From assembly GCF_000403785.1 (NCBI RefSeq), contig NZ_APHJ01000028.1, positions 1 through 64,000 of the forward strand: a stretch of DNA of 64,000 nucleotides, read 5' to 3'. The translations under genes and the position numbers were made by a program. This document shows, one piece after another, positions 34,402 through 43,021 of the stretch. A model generated the notes under the pieces. That model did no database searches and was not told where the DNA came from. It saw only the letters and a program-made list of their open reading frames with translations. Numbering within the stretch: position 1 is the first letter of the stretch; each line of letters begins with the position of its first letter. The stretch comes from Gillisia sp. CAL575 (GTDB lineage Bacteria > Bacteroidota > Bacteroidia > Flavobacteriales > Flavobacteriaceae).

Positions 34402-35463
34402 ATGATACCTGTAACTAAAACATTTTTACCCTCCCAAGCAGAATATCAGGCTATTTTAAGTAAAGCTTGGGATGCAGGTTGGATCACGAATAGAGGTGGG
34501 TTGGTTAAAGAGTTAGAAGAAAAATTAAAATCTTATTTAAATGTTTCTAATATAATTGCTACTACCAACGGTACCCTTCCACTTCAAATTGCTATTAAAG
34601 CTTTAGGTTTAGAAGGAGAAATTATTACCACCCCATTTTCTTATGTAGCAACTACCGCCAGTATTGTATGGGAAGGTTGTACGCCTGTTTTTGTTGATAT
34701 TCATCCCGAATATTTAACCATCGATGAATCTAAAATTGAAGCTGTTATTACAAATAAAACTACAGGAATTTTAGCAACCCATGTCTTTGGTAACCCCTGT
34801 GCAGTGGAGAAAATAGATTTAATTGCAAAAAAGTATGGTTTAAAAGTTATTTATGATGCAGCACATTGTTTTGGGGTGCAGTATAAAGGAAAATCTATTT
34901 TTGAATATGGCGACATAAGTACCTGTAGTTTTCATGCAACTAAACTTTTTCATACTGGCGAGGGCGGAGCAATTTTTGCCAATACCCCTGAGCTGCATCA
35001 AATATGTTTTCAGCTTCATAATTTTGGGCATAAAGGACAAGAAGATTTTAGTGGTTTGGGAATTAATGCAAAAATGAGCGAACTGCAAGCAGCAATGGGA
35101 TTAGCAGTTTTACCATATCTGAAATCTATTTTAGAGCAGAGAAAAAGAATTACAGATTTCTATGATAAAAATCTAAATTTTTTAAATCTTCAAAAAATTA
35201 AATTAAGGGAAGAAACCGTTTGGAATTACAGTTATTATCCAGTGCTATTTAAAACTGAAGAACAGCTGATAGTAGTTAAAGACTTGTTGAATAAAAATGA
35301 TGTTTTCCCTAGGCGTTATTTCTATCCTAGTTTAAATAGTCTTCCATATCTGGATAGAGTTACAATGAACATTTCTGACTCGATATCAAAACGGATATTA
35401 TGCTTGCCGCTATATAATGGGTTAAATGAAAAAGATCTTTTCACCTTTCTAAATGCCATCTGA
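34402..35463 (+). CDS. DegT/DnrJ/EryC1/StrS sugar aminotransferase (VioA-like)
   Basis: A 353-residue PLP enzyme that aminates a keto-sugar nucleotide. The catalytic Lys181 is in SFHATKLFHTGEGGA; Asp152 (IYDAAHCFG) binds the pyridine nitrogen; the N-terminal PVTKTFLPSQAEY and ITNRGGLVKELEE are typical of the VioA/4-amino-4,6-dideoxyglucose subgroup. With the following acyltransferases it could make an N-acylated 4-amino-4,6-dideoxyhexose (inference). The dTDP-glucose synthase/dehydratase genes such a pathway needs are not in the window. Confidence 0.9.
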   Translation: MIPVTKTFLPSQAEYQAILSKAWDAGWITNRGGLVKELEEKLKSYLNVSNIIATTNGTLPLQIAIKALGLEGEIITTPFSYVATTASIVWEGCTPVFVDIHPEYLTIDESKIEAVITNKTTGILATHVFGNPCAVEKIDLIAKKYGLKVIYDAAHCFGVQYKGKSIFEYGDISTCSFHATKLFHTGEGGAIFANTPELHQICFQLHNFGHKGQEDFSGLGINAKMSELQAAMGLAVLPYLKSILEQRKRITDFYDKNLNFLNLQKIKLREETVWNYSYYPVLFKTEEQLIVVKDLLNKNDVFPRRYFYPSLNSLPYLDRVTMNISDSISKRILCLPLYNGLNEKDLFTFLNAI

Positions 35464-35492
35464 TAATTATTTTTAATTTTATAAAAAAGACT

Positions 35493-36017
35493 ATGTCATT
35501 ATCAAATAATATTAAACATGATAATTTTACAACTGGAAAATTTTCCATTATAGATCCAAAAGCAATTATTGGAGTCAATGTAATTATTGGAAATTTTTGT
35601 GTTATTAAAGAAGGTGTTCAAATTGGAGACAATACTATAATTATGGATTATGTGGAGTTAAGAAAAGGTACTATTATAGGTGATAATTGTTATATTGATT
35701 CCAGGGTATCTTCTTCAGGCAATTGTATCATTGGGGATCATGTAACAATTCGTTATGATACAATACTCGCTCGAGGTTTAAAATTAGGTAATAACACTTA
35801 CGTTAGTCCAAGAGTTATGACAAATAATTTAGATAGTCATAAGAACACGATAGGTGGTGCCCAAGTGGGGGAGAATTGTTTTATTGGAACAAATGCTGTT
35901 TTACAACATGGTATTCATATTGGAGATTCTGTAATTATAGGTGCTATGAGTTTTGTCAATAAAGATTGCCAATCAAATTCTACCTATTTGGGTATACCGG
36001 CAGTCAAAATAAAGTAA
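35493..36017 (+). CDS. Hexapeptide-repeat acyltransferase (WbbJ/LbetaH type)
   Basis: 174 residues built of [I/V]-G-x4 hexapeptide turns from about residue 24 to the end (GVNVIIGNFCVIKEGVQIGD, IGDNCYIDSRV, IGENCFIGTNAVL-like repeats), forming a left-handed beta-helix trimer that transfers acetyl or acyl groups from CoA. It lies between the aminotransferase and a PglD-type gene, so an amino-sugar is the likely acceptor. The TAA overlaps the next ATG by one base. Confidence 0.88.
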   Translation: MSLSNNIKHDNFTTGKFSIIDPKAIIGVNVIIGNFCVIKEGVQIGDNTIIMDYVELRKGTIIGDNCYIDSRVSSSGNCIIGDHVTIRYDTILARGLKLGNNTYVSPRVMTNNLDSHKNTIGGAQVGENCFIGTNAVLQHGIHIGDSVIIGAMSFVNKDCQSNSTYLGIPAVKIK

Positions 36018-36688
36018 TGGAAAAAACTAAAGTTATTATAATTGGAGGTAAAGGAACTGCTATAAACATTGCAGAAGGGATTTTAGACGCTGAAAAAAGA
36101 TTCGGTAAAAATATTGAATGTATAGGGTTTGCTTTTGATGATGAATCATTTGGTAGCGTGATAAATGGATTTCCTGTTCTTTGTAAAACTAAGGAAATAC
36201 TTGCTAAGTTTGGTAAATATCAAGATGTTAAATTCATTTTTCAAATGAATCATCAGGATAAAATGGTAGAACGAGCACTACTCGTAGATTCCTATAATAT
36301 TCCGAAAGAAAAGTGGTATACATTTATACATCCATCAGCATTTGTTGCAAATAGTGCTAAAATAGGTTATGGATCTGTTGTTTTTGCGAATTGCGCAATA
36401 CATTCTAATTCAGTAATAGGAAATCATTGCACTATAAGTGCACTTTCTTCAATTGGACATGATACTGTTTTAGGAAATCATGTTTTTATGGCAACCCATG
36501 TATGTATTGGAAGTTCAGTAAACATTCATAATAATGTTTTTTTTGGTCAGAACTCAACTGTAACTGGATCTGTTAATATTAGTGAAAATAATATCATTGG
36601 TTTATGTGCGGGAGTAACCAATAACCTAATGGAGTCTGATAAAATATATATTGGAACTCCTGCAAAAGTTTTAAAATCGATCAACTAA
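36017..36688 (+). CDS. PglD/NeuD-type sugar acetyltransferase
   Basis: 223 residues: an N-terminal Rossmann-like domain (VIIIGGKGTAINIAEGI) binding the nucleotide-sugar side, then hexapeptide repeats (NSAKIGYGSVVFANCAIHSN, GNHCTISALSSIGHDTVLGN) that bind acetyl-CoA. This is the PglD/NeuD architecture; members acetylate 4-amino sugars or nonulosonic acids. Both substrates are plausible here, given the aminotransferase upstream and neuABC in the same locus. I chose the ATG at 36017, overlapping the previous stop (TAATG), over a frame extension to 35966. Confidence 0.88.
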   Translation: MEKTKVIIIGGKGTAINIAEGILDAEKRFGKNIECIGFAFDDESFGSVINGFPVLCKTKEILAKFGKYQDVKFIFQMNHQDKMVERALLVDSYNIPKEKWYTFIHPSAFVANSAKIGYGSVVFANCAIHSNSVIGNHCTISALSSIGHDTVLGNHVFMATHVCIGSSVNIHNNVFFGQNSTVTGSVNISENNIIGLCAGVTNNLMESDKIYIGTPAKVLKSIN

Positions 36689-36698
36689 AATTATTACA

Positions 36699-37397
36699 AT
36701 GAAAATAGGGATAATGCAGCCTTATTTATTTTCATATCTAGGTTACTTTCAATTAATAAAATCCGTGGATAAATTTATTGTCCTTGATGATGTTAATTAT
36801 ATCAAGGGAGGATGGATTAATAGAAACTCATTATTGATTGATAAACGAAAAGGACGTTTTACAGTTCCATTAAAAAAATCAAGCTCTTTTAAACCTATTA
36901 ATGAAATAAAAATATCTGATAATTCGAAATGGAAAATTAAATTACTAAAAACTATCAACCAGAATTATAAAGATGCTCCATATTACAATACAGTTATTCC
37001 AGTCTTGAGCAATATTATTAATAGTGAACATCAAAATATTTCTGAATTAATTTATTTTTCTTTAACTCAACTTAATGATTACCTCTGTATAGACACATTA
37101 ATTATAAAGTCTTCTATAATCTATGATAATAAACATCTTATAGGGCAAGAAAGAGTTATAGATATTTGTAAACAAGAGATGGCAAGTCACTATATTAATG
37201 CAATCGGCGGCCAAGATTTGTACGATCCTAAATTTTTTCTTAAAAATAATATCAAGCTCAATTTTATACAAAGTTCAATTCCTGAATATGTCCAGTTTCA
37301 AAATGATTTTGTCCCTGGTCTTTCGATAATTGATGTATTGATGTTTAATTCTAAGGAAGAGGTTGGCGTCATGTTGAAAGATTATAATCTTGTTTAA
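36699..37397 (+). CDS. WbqC family protein
   Basis: 232 residues starting MKIGIMQPYLFSYLGYFQLI followed by DKFIVLDDVNYIKGGWINRN, the unmistakable WbqC start. The family occurs in polysaccharide clusters next to sugar-modifying enzymes; its biochemical role is not established to my knowledge. It directly follows the aminotransferase/acyltransferase set, which suggests the four genes form one sugar-modification module. Confidence 0.9.
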   Translation: MKIGIMQPYLFSYLGYFQLIKSVDKFIVLDDVNYIKGGWINRNSLLIDKRKGRFTVPLKKSSSFKPINEIKISDNSKWKIKLLKTINQNYKDAPYYNTVIPVLSNIINSEHQNISELIYFSLTQLNDYLCIDTLIIKSSIIYDNKHLIGQERVIDICKQEMASHYINAIGGQDLYDPKFFLKNNIKLNFIQSSIPEYVQFQNDFVPGLSIIDVLMFNSKEEVGVMLKDYNLV

Positions 37398-37425
37398 CTA
37401 TTATCAGTGTTCAGATTAGAAAAGT

Positions 37426-38349
37426 ATGGATAATAAGGCAGAAGAAAATATTGTTGTTAGTATATGTTGTCTTGCATACAATCATGAAGCTTTTATAAGT
37501 AAATGTCTAGATGGGTTTCTTGTGCAAAAAACGCTATTTGCATTTGAAGTTTTAATTAATGATGATGCTTCTACAGATCGAACATCAACTATAATTAAAG
37601 AGTACGAAAATAAATACCCTAAAATAATTAAGCCAATCTATCAGTCTGTGAATAGGTTTTCCGTTGAAGGCGGGGGAATGAATATTAGATATAATTTTTC
37701 AAGAGCAAAAGGTAAATATATAGCTATGTGCGAAGGGGATGATTATTGGACAAATCCTTTTAAACTACAAAATCAAGTAGATTTTTTGGAAGCCAATTCA
37801 AATTATGTAATACATAGTGGGAAAGCCAAGGTGTTGATGCAAAATGAACTAAATGAAATTATTGGCAATCCCCTTTCAAAAAACACCTATGATATTACTG
37901 ATTTTCTAACAAAGAATAATTTAATCACCTGTACCGTTCTTTTTAGAAACACAACTGTATTAGAAGCTGCTTTTAAAAATTTAATGTTTGGAGATTGGAT
38001 GCTATATGTTCAATTATTATCAAAAAAATCCGGTAATTTGGCCTATGTATCTAATGATCTCTATTCAGTCTACAGAATGCATGAAGGGGGAGTTACCCAA
38101 AGTTTAATTGCCCCATATAAGAATGATAAAGTACATTTGCGCCAGATTATTGCAATTAAAAGATTTTTAAAGGTTAACTACCAGAAGGAAGATATAATTC
38201 AGATCAACTATTATTGTTTGAATTTATTTAAATATTACTTTATTAACAGAGATTATAAAAATTGTTTTAAAATTTTTCTACATAATTTCTGGTTAACAAA
38301 ACCTAGATTGCAAATTCGGAAATATTTAAGTTTTATTAAGCATAATTAA
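37426..38349 (+). CDS. GT2 family glycosyltransferase
   Basis: 307 residues, GT-A fold. Nucleotide-binding start VVSICCLAYNHEAFISKCL, then LINDDASTDRTSTII, and an acidic metal motif in CEGDDYWTNPFKL. The C-terminal part carries YRMHEGGVTQS, common in glycosyltransferases of Bacteroidetes capsule loci. No membrane helix, so a soluble or peripheral inner-face enzyme. Donor and acceptor unknown. Confidence 0.9.
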   Translation: MDNKAEENIVVSICCLAYNHEAFISKCLDGFLVQKTLFAFEVLINDDASTDRTSTIIKEYENKYPKIIKPIYQSVNRFSVEGGGMNIRYNFSRAKGKYIAMCEGDDYWTNPFKLQNQVDFLEANSNYVIHSGKAKVLMQNELNEIIGNPLSKNTYDITDFLTKNNLITCTVLFRNTTVLEAAFKNLMFGDWMLYVQLLSKKSGNLAYVSNDLYSVYRMHEGGVTQSLIAPYKNDKVHLRQIIAIKRFLKVNYQKEDIIQINYYCLNLFKYYFINRDYKNCFKIFLHNFWLTKPRLQIRKYLSFIKHN

Positions 38350-38362
38350 TTTTTTATTAAGC

Positions 38363-39217
38363 ATGCAAAAAGGTTTAATCTCTATTATAGTTCCTTGTTT
38401 TAAACAAGCCCAATTTTTAGATGATTGCTTACAATCCGTATTAGAGCAGACCTACCAAAATTGGGAATGTATAATTGTTGATGACGGTAGTCCTGACAAT
38501 ACCGAAGAAATAGCTAAGAAATGGATAAAAAAAGATAAAAGGTTTAAATATGTATACCAGGAAAATAAAGGATTAAGTAGTGCTAGGAATTTTGGAATTC
38601 AAAATTCTAAAGGAGTATTTATTCTTCCTTTAGATCCAGATGATAAAATTTCAAAAGATTATATTTCTTATGCATTAAATATTTTTAAGAAAGATCAGGA
38701 TATAAAACTTGTGTATTGCAGGGCAGAAAAATTTGGAGAGGAAATTGGAGTTTTAGACCTTAAGCCATTTTCCCTTTATGAATTAGCTTTGAATAATATG
38801 ATATTTTGTTCGGCAATTTTCAGAAAGAGAGATTGGAAAGAAATTGGAGGTTACGATGAAAATATGATACATGGATGGGAAGATTGGGAGTTTTGGATAG
38901 CCTTATTAAAAAAAGGGGGTAAAGTAAATCTCTTAAATCATACAGGATTCTTTTATAGAATAAAAAGTGAATCTATGTTAAAGAGTATGACAAAACGTAG
39001 GCAAAATAAAGCATTAGAATATTTAAGCCTTAAACACCCTGATTTTTTTATTGCACAATTAGGAACCTTTATAGATTTAGAAAAAAAAATAAAAGAACTA
39101 CAATCAAAGAATGAGATATTCCAAAATAGGATAAAAAGCAAAAAATATATTATTGATCTTTTTTTTAAAACCTTTTTTGGATTTACAATTTTTAGAAGAT
39201 CTCATTCCAAAATATAA
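38363..39217 (+). CDS. GT2 family glycosyltransferase
   Basis: 284 residues. ISIIVPCFKQAQFLDDCLQS, then CIIVDDGSPDNTEE, the metal-binding LPLDPDDKI, and GWEDWEFWIALLKKGG near the catalytic base give a classic GT2 layout. A basic C-terminal tail (FFGFTIFRRSHSKI) may touch the membrane. Sugar specificity cannot be read from sequence. It is 13 bases after the previous transferase. Confidence 0.92.
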   Translation: MQKGLISIIVPCFKQAQFLDDCLQSVLEQTYQNWECIIVDDGSPDNTEEIAKKWIKKDKRFKYVYQENKGLSSARNFGIQNSKGVFILPLDPDDKISKDYISYALNIFKKDQDIKLVYCRAEKFGEEIGVLDLKPFSLYELALNNMIFCSAIFRKRDWKEIGGYDENMIHGWEDWEFWIALLKKGGKVNLLNHTGFFYRIKSESMLKSMTKRRQNKALEYLSLKHPDFFIAQLGTFIDLEKKIKELQSKNEIFQNRIKSKKYIIDLFFKTFFGFTIFRRSHSKI

Positions 39218-39228
39218 ATTGTCATAAC

Positions 39229-40080
39229 ATGAGAATTTCTGTCGCTCTATGTACTTTTAATGGTTCACAATTCTTAAATGATCAATTAAATAGTATTCTT
39301 AACCAATCTACTGCAGTAAATGAAATTATAATATGCGACGATCATTCCAGCGACAACACACTGGAAATTTTAAATGAATATAAGGATAAGTACCCTGAGA
39401 TAATTAAGATTTTCAAAAATGAAGAATCTTTAGGGACTATAAAAAATTTTGAAAAAGCTTTAACTTTATGTACGGGAGAGATAATTTTTCTGGCAGATCA
39501 GGATGATGTTTGGTTTAAGATTAAGGTTCAGAAAATTTTATTTTATTTTAAAAATAATTCGGAATGTGAATTAGTTTTTTCAGACGGATGTTTGATTGAT
39601 TCCTATGGGAGCAAACTAAATACTAACTTGTGGGATAAATGGGATTTTAATTTGGATCAACGTAATAAATGGAAAAATAATTTTTTAGCTTTTAAAGATC
39701 TTCTTAGAAATCAAAACAAGATTACTGGAGCGACTGTAAGTATGCGATCTTCTCTGAAAACTGCCATTTTGCCAATTAATATTCCTCTTGGTTATTGGCA
39801 TGATGGGTGGATTGGCCTGCATGCTTCAGGAAGAAATAGTTTAGGGTTTATAGAGGAACCCTTAATCTATTACCGAATCCATGATAAACAGCAAGTAGGT
39901 GTGAATAAAATTGTAAACCAAGAAATTGTTAGAAATTCAAATCAAAGCAATATTGAAAAGCACTTTTTTTTTCAGAATATTTATAAAAGATATCCTTTGA
40001 AATTTATGAGGTTGAAGGTAGAATGTTTTATTTATAGGCAATTAAGTGCTTTAAGTAAAATAAAAAATAGAATACAATAG
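39229..40080 (+). CDS. GT2 family glycosyltransferase (rhamnosyltransferase-like)
   Basis: 283 residues. ISVALCTFNGSQFLNDQLNS, ICDDHSSDNTLEIL and the LADQDDVWFKIKV motif are typical of the WbbL/RfbN-like GT2 branch, often assigned as rhamnosyl- or related transferases. The assignment to rhamnose is weak and based only on the ADQDDVW pattern. It is followed after 1 base by the WbsX gene. Confidence 0.9.
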   Translation: MRISVALCTFNGSQFLNDQLNSILNQSTAVNEIIICDDHSSDNTLEILNEYKDKYPEIIKIFKNEESLGTIKNFEKALTLCTGEIIFLADQDDVWFKIKVQKILFYFKNNSECELVFSDGCLIDSYGSKLNTNLWDKWDFNLDQRNKWKNNFLAFKDLLRNQNKITGATVSMRSSLKTAILPINIPLGYWHDGWIGLHASGRNSLGFIEEPLIYYRIHDKQQVGVNKIVNQEIVRNSNQSNIEKHFFFQNIYKRYPLKFMRLKVECFIYRQLSALSKIKNRIQ

Positions 40081-40081
40081 T

Positions 40082-41230
40082 ATGTCAGGAAATATTAAAT
40101 TTTTAGCCTATTATCTGCCTCAATTCCATCCAATTCCCGAAAATGATGAGTGGTGGGGGAAGGGCTTTACAGAATGGACGAACGTAGCAAAGGCAAAACC
40201 TCTTTTTAATGGTCATTACCAGCCTAAACTACCTGCAGATTTGGGGTTTTATGACCTTAGAATACCCCAAGTTCAAATTGATCAAGCAAATCTGGCAAGA
40301 GAACATGGAATAGATGGTTTTATTTATTATCAATATTGGTTTGGAGATGGAAAAATGCTTTTGGAGAAACCTGCTGAGGCTATGTTAAAAAATGATAAAA
40401 TAGATCTGCCGTTTTGTTTTTGCTGGGCCAATGAAACTTGGAAAGGTATTTGGCATGGATTGGATAGTTCAAAAGTCCTTATAGAACAGAAATATTTTGG
40501 AAATGAGGACTATATAAGATATTTTGAATATTTGTTGCCGTTTTTTAGAGATGATCGGTATATTAAAATTGACAACAAGCCGATGTTCCATATTTATAAA
40601 ATTCAGGACATACCAGATTTGCTTGAATTTTTTAGAATTTTCAATAAACTTTCAATAGAAAATGGCTTTGCAGGTATTTACTTCGTTTCCTCAGTAGTTT
40701 CTCATTCCAATGTTTCTCTTGATTATAATGAGATAGAAGGACAAGTTGGGTTAGATATTTTTCAAAAATTAAGATATGAACAAGATTTTTTATTTTCTAA
40801 TGGTACACTAAAAAGAATAGAAAATAGAGTAAAAAGAATTTTAAGATCTAAGAATAGTACGAATGTCCAAGTGAAACCTATAATTTGTGACTATAAAGTT
40901 GGTACAGCTCGATTAGAAGTAAAAATACCCCATTCAAAATATATACCTTGTGTCTTTCCTAATTGGGATAATTCTGCCAGAAGCGGTAAAAAATCATTGA
41001 TATTCAAAAATTCCAATCCAGAGACATGGAAAAGGCATCTCACTAATAATGTGGTAGAGCTTTTGGATAACCCCGAGAACCCACCATTTATTTTTATTAA
41101 GTCTTGGAATGAGTGGGCAGAAGGAAATTATTTAGAACCTGACGTTAGATTTGGATATGGGTGGTTAGAGGCTGTGAAAAAAGTTAAAGAAAATTTAGAA
41201 CAATTAATTAAAACTCAAAAATGCATTTAG
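40082..41230 (+). CDS. WbsX-type protein, GH99-like domain
   Basis: 382 residues. FLAYYLPQFHPIPENDEWWG and FTEWTNVAKAKPLFNGHYQP at the start, FCWANETWKGIWHG in the middle and IKSWNEWAEGNYLEPD at the end are the hallmarks of the WbsX family, with an endo-mannanase-like (GH99) TIM barrel. In polysaccharide loci these are listed as glycosyltransferases, though the fold is that of a hydrolase. No signal peptide, so cytoplasmic. The 3' end overlaps the next gene by 10 bases. Confidence 0.92.
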   Translation: MSGNIKFLAYYLPQFHPIPENDEWWGKGFTEWTNVAKAKPLFNGHYQPKLPADLGFYDLRIPQVQIDQANLAREHGIDGFIYYQYWFGDGKMLLEKPAEAMLKNDKIDLPFCFCWANETWKGIWHGLDSSKVLIEQKYFGNEDYIRYFEYLLPFFRDDRYIKIDNKPMFHIYKIQDIPDLLEFFRIFNKLSIENGFAGIYFVSSVVSHSNVSLDYNEIEGQVGLDIFQKLRYEQDFLFSNGTLKRIENRVKRILRSKNSTNVQVKPIICDYKVGTARLEVKIPHSKYIPCVFPNWDNSARSGKKSLIFKNSNPETWKRHLTNNVVELLDNPENPPFIFIKSWNEWAEGNYLEPDVRFGYGWLEAVKKVKENLEQLIKTQKCI

Positions 41231-42096
41231 TATCTATAATTGTAACATGTTACAATCAAGAAAAATATATTTTTGAAGCCTTAAGGTCTATTAAAGATCA
41301 AACATATATTAATTGGGAGTGCATAGTTATTGATGATGGTTCTACAGACGATTCTGCAAAAATTATAAAAGAATACCTTGCTAAAGACGACCGTTTTCGA
41401 TATGTTCATAAAAATAACGGAGGTGTATCCACCACTAGAAATGTAGGATTAAATCTTATAACGGGAACTTATATTCAGTTTTTGGATGGAGACGATTATT
41501 TAGAGGAAAGAAAGATTGAATTATCTTTATTAGCCTTAGAGCATAATCATAAAATAAAACCTCAATTGGTTATTACTAATTTTGTACTTTATAAAGAATC
41601 TTCAAAAAAGATTCATCCTCCTTATTGCACATTAAATAAAGATTTATTTAGTTTGAATGAGGTTTTATATAATTGGGATGATACATTTTCTATCCCCATA
41701 CATTGTGGCCTTTTTGATGCTATATTGTTTTTAGATTTTAAATTTCCAAAGCACATAAAAGCGAAAGAAGATTGGCTAATGTGGGTGCTGATTTTCATGA
41801 AACAACCACCAATTTATTTTTTAGATAAGCCCTTAGCAGTTTATAGAGTACATCCAAAAAGTATTACAATGACAAGTAGTATGTTTGAAGATCATATGCT
41901 CGTATTATCCGATTTAAAGCTGCAACTCTCAGATTCTCAATATGAAAAACTTTTATTTACATTCATGAGACGTTATTATTTGAGGAGCATTCGTTTTAAA
42001 GGAGAATTATTGAAAATTAAAAGGACCAAATTCTATATCGTTGACACTCTAATTAAAAAGGTATTACTAAAAATTGGAATATCGCCTAAGTGCTAG
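41221..42096 (+). CDS. GT2 family glycosyltransferase
   Basis: 291 residues. VSIIVTCYNQEKYIFEALRS, CIVIDDGSTDDSAKII, NNGGVSTTRNVGLN and the metal site LDGDDYLEE form the complete GT2 core; KAKEDWLMWV is near the catalytic region. Its start lies within the last codons of the WbsX gene, implying coupled translation. Confidence 0.92.
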   Translation: MHLVSIIVTCYNQEKYIFEALRSIKDQTYINWECIVIDDGSTDDSAKIIKEYLAKDDRFRYVHKNNGGVSTTRNVGLNLITGTYIQFLDGDDYLEERKIELSLLALEHNHKIKPQLVITNFVLYKESSKKIHPPYCTLNKDLFSLNEVLYNWDDTFSIPIHCGLFDAILFLDFKFPKHIKAKEDWLMWVLIFMKQPPIYFLDKPLAVYRVHPKSITMTSSMFEDHMLVLSDLKLQLSDSQYEKLLFTFMRRYYLRSIRFKGELLKIKRTKFYIVDTLIKKVLLKIGISPKC

Positions 42097-42100
42097 ACAT

Positions 42101-43000
42101 ATGATGCTAGCTATAGTGATACCTTACTTTAAACTGGAGTTTTTTGAAGAATGTCTTTCTTCTTTGGCAGCACAAACCAATAAAAATTTTAAAGTTTATA
42201 TTGGTAATGATGCAAGTCCAGATAATCCAAAACCATTATTAGAAAATTTTAATAACAGATTTGTTTTTGAATACAAGGAGTTTTCTGAAAACTTAGGTAA
42301 CACATCTCTCGTATCGCAATGGCATCGTTGTATAGAAATGGTTGCAGATGAAAATTGGATTTTGATTTTAGGTGATGATGATGTTTTGGGTAAAAATGTT
42401 GTTGAAAGTTTCTACAAGAATTTAGAGGAGGTTGAAGGCAAATGTATTCAAGTAATTAGATATTCATCACAGGTAATAGATGCGAATAGTAAAAATATTT
42501 CAGGGGTTCACAAGCATCCCGAAATTGAAAGTTCTCAAGAGTTTTTAAAACGCAAATTAAAGGGGAGTACTCGAAGCTCCCTTAGTGAATATTGCTTCAA
42601 GAAAAATTCAATATTAGAAATTAAATTTAAGGAGTTCCCTTTAGCGTGGTATTCAGATTTATTAGCTGTGCTCGAGGTTAGTAATTTCCAGCGAATTTTT
42701 AGTATTAATCAAGCTATTGTTTATTTTAGATTGAGCGGAAATAATATAACATCAAGAACAGATAATCTTACATCAAAAAATAATGCTACATTCGATTTTT
42801 ACTACTATATTCTAGAGAAATATGATTTTCGTTTAGATCCTGAATTGAATAATTTATTATTAGATCATTTGGAAAAAACATTTTTAGACAATAAGAAAAG
42901 AATGTTTAGATGGATTGTTTTTACTAGGTTTTATTTTAAAAATAAATATTTCAAGCGTTATATTAATTTTATTGGTAAGTGTGGAATTTACATTTCATAA
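42101..43000 (+). CDS. GT2 family glycosyltransferase
   Basis: About 300 residues. MLAIVIPYFKLEFFEECLSS, IGNDASPDNPKPLLENF and the metal motif LILGDDDVLGKNV identify a GT2 enzyme. I place the start at the ATG pair 42101/42104; the frame also extends to a TTG at 42074 inside the previous gene, but the extra residues (EYRLSARH) do not fit the family start. Confidence 0.88.
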   Translation: MMLAIVIPYFKLEFFEECLSSLAAQTNKNFKVYIGNDASPDNPKPLLENFNNRFVFEYKEFSENLGNTSLVSQWHRCIEMVADENWILILGDDDVLGKNVVESFYKNLEEVEGKCIQVIRYSSQVIDANSKNISGVHKHPEIESSQEFLKRKLKGSTRSSLSEYCFKKNSILEIKFKEFPLAWYSDLLAVLEVSNFQRIFSINQAIVYFRLSGNNITSRTDNLTSKNNATFDFYYYILEKYDFRLDPELNNLLLDHLEKTFLDNKKRMFRWIVFTRFYFKNKYFKRYINFIGKCGIYIS

Positions 43001-43021
43001 CATCTACTTTATAATTAAAAA

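Noticed and set aside
35966-36016. Longer N-terminus for the PglD/NeuD-type protein
   Set aside because: The added residues lie within the preceding gene's 3' end and lack the family pattern; the ATG at 36017 directly precedes the Rossmann strand.
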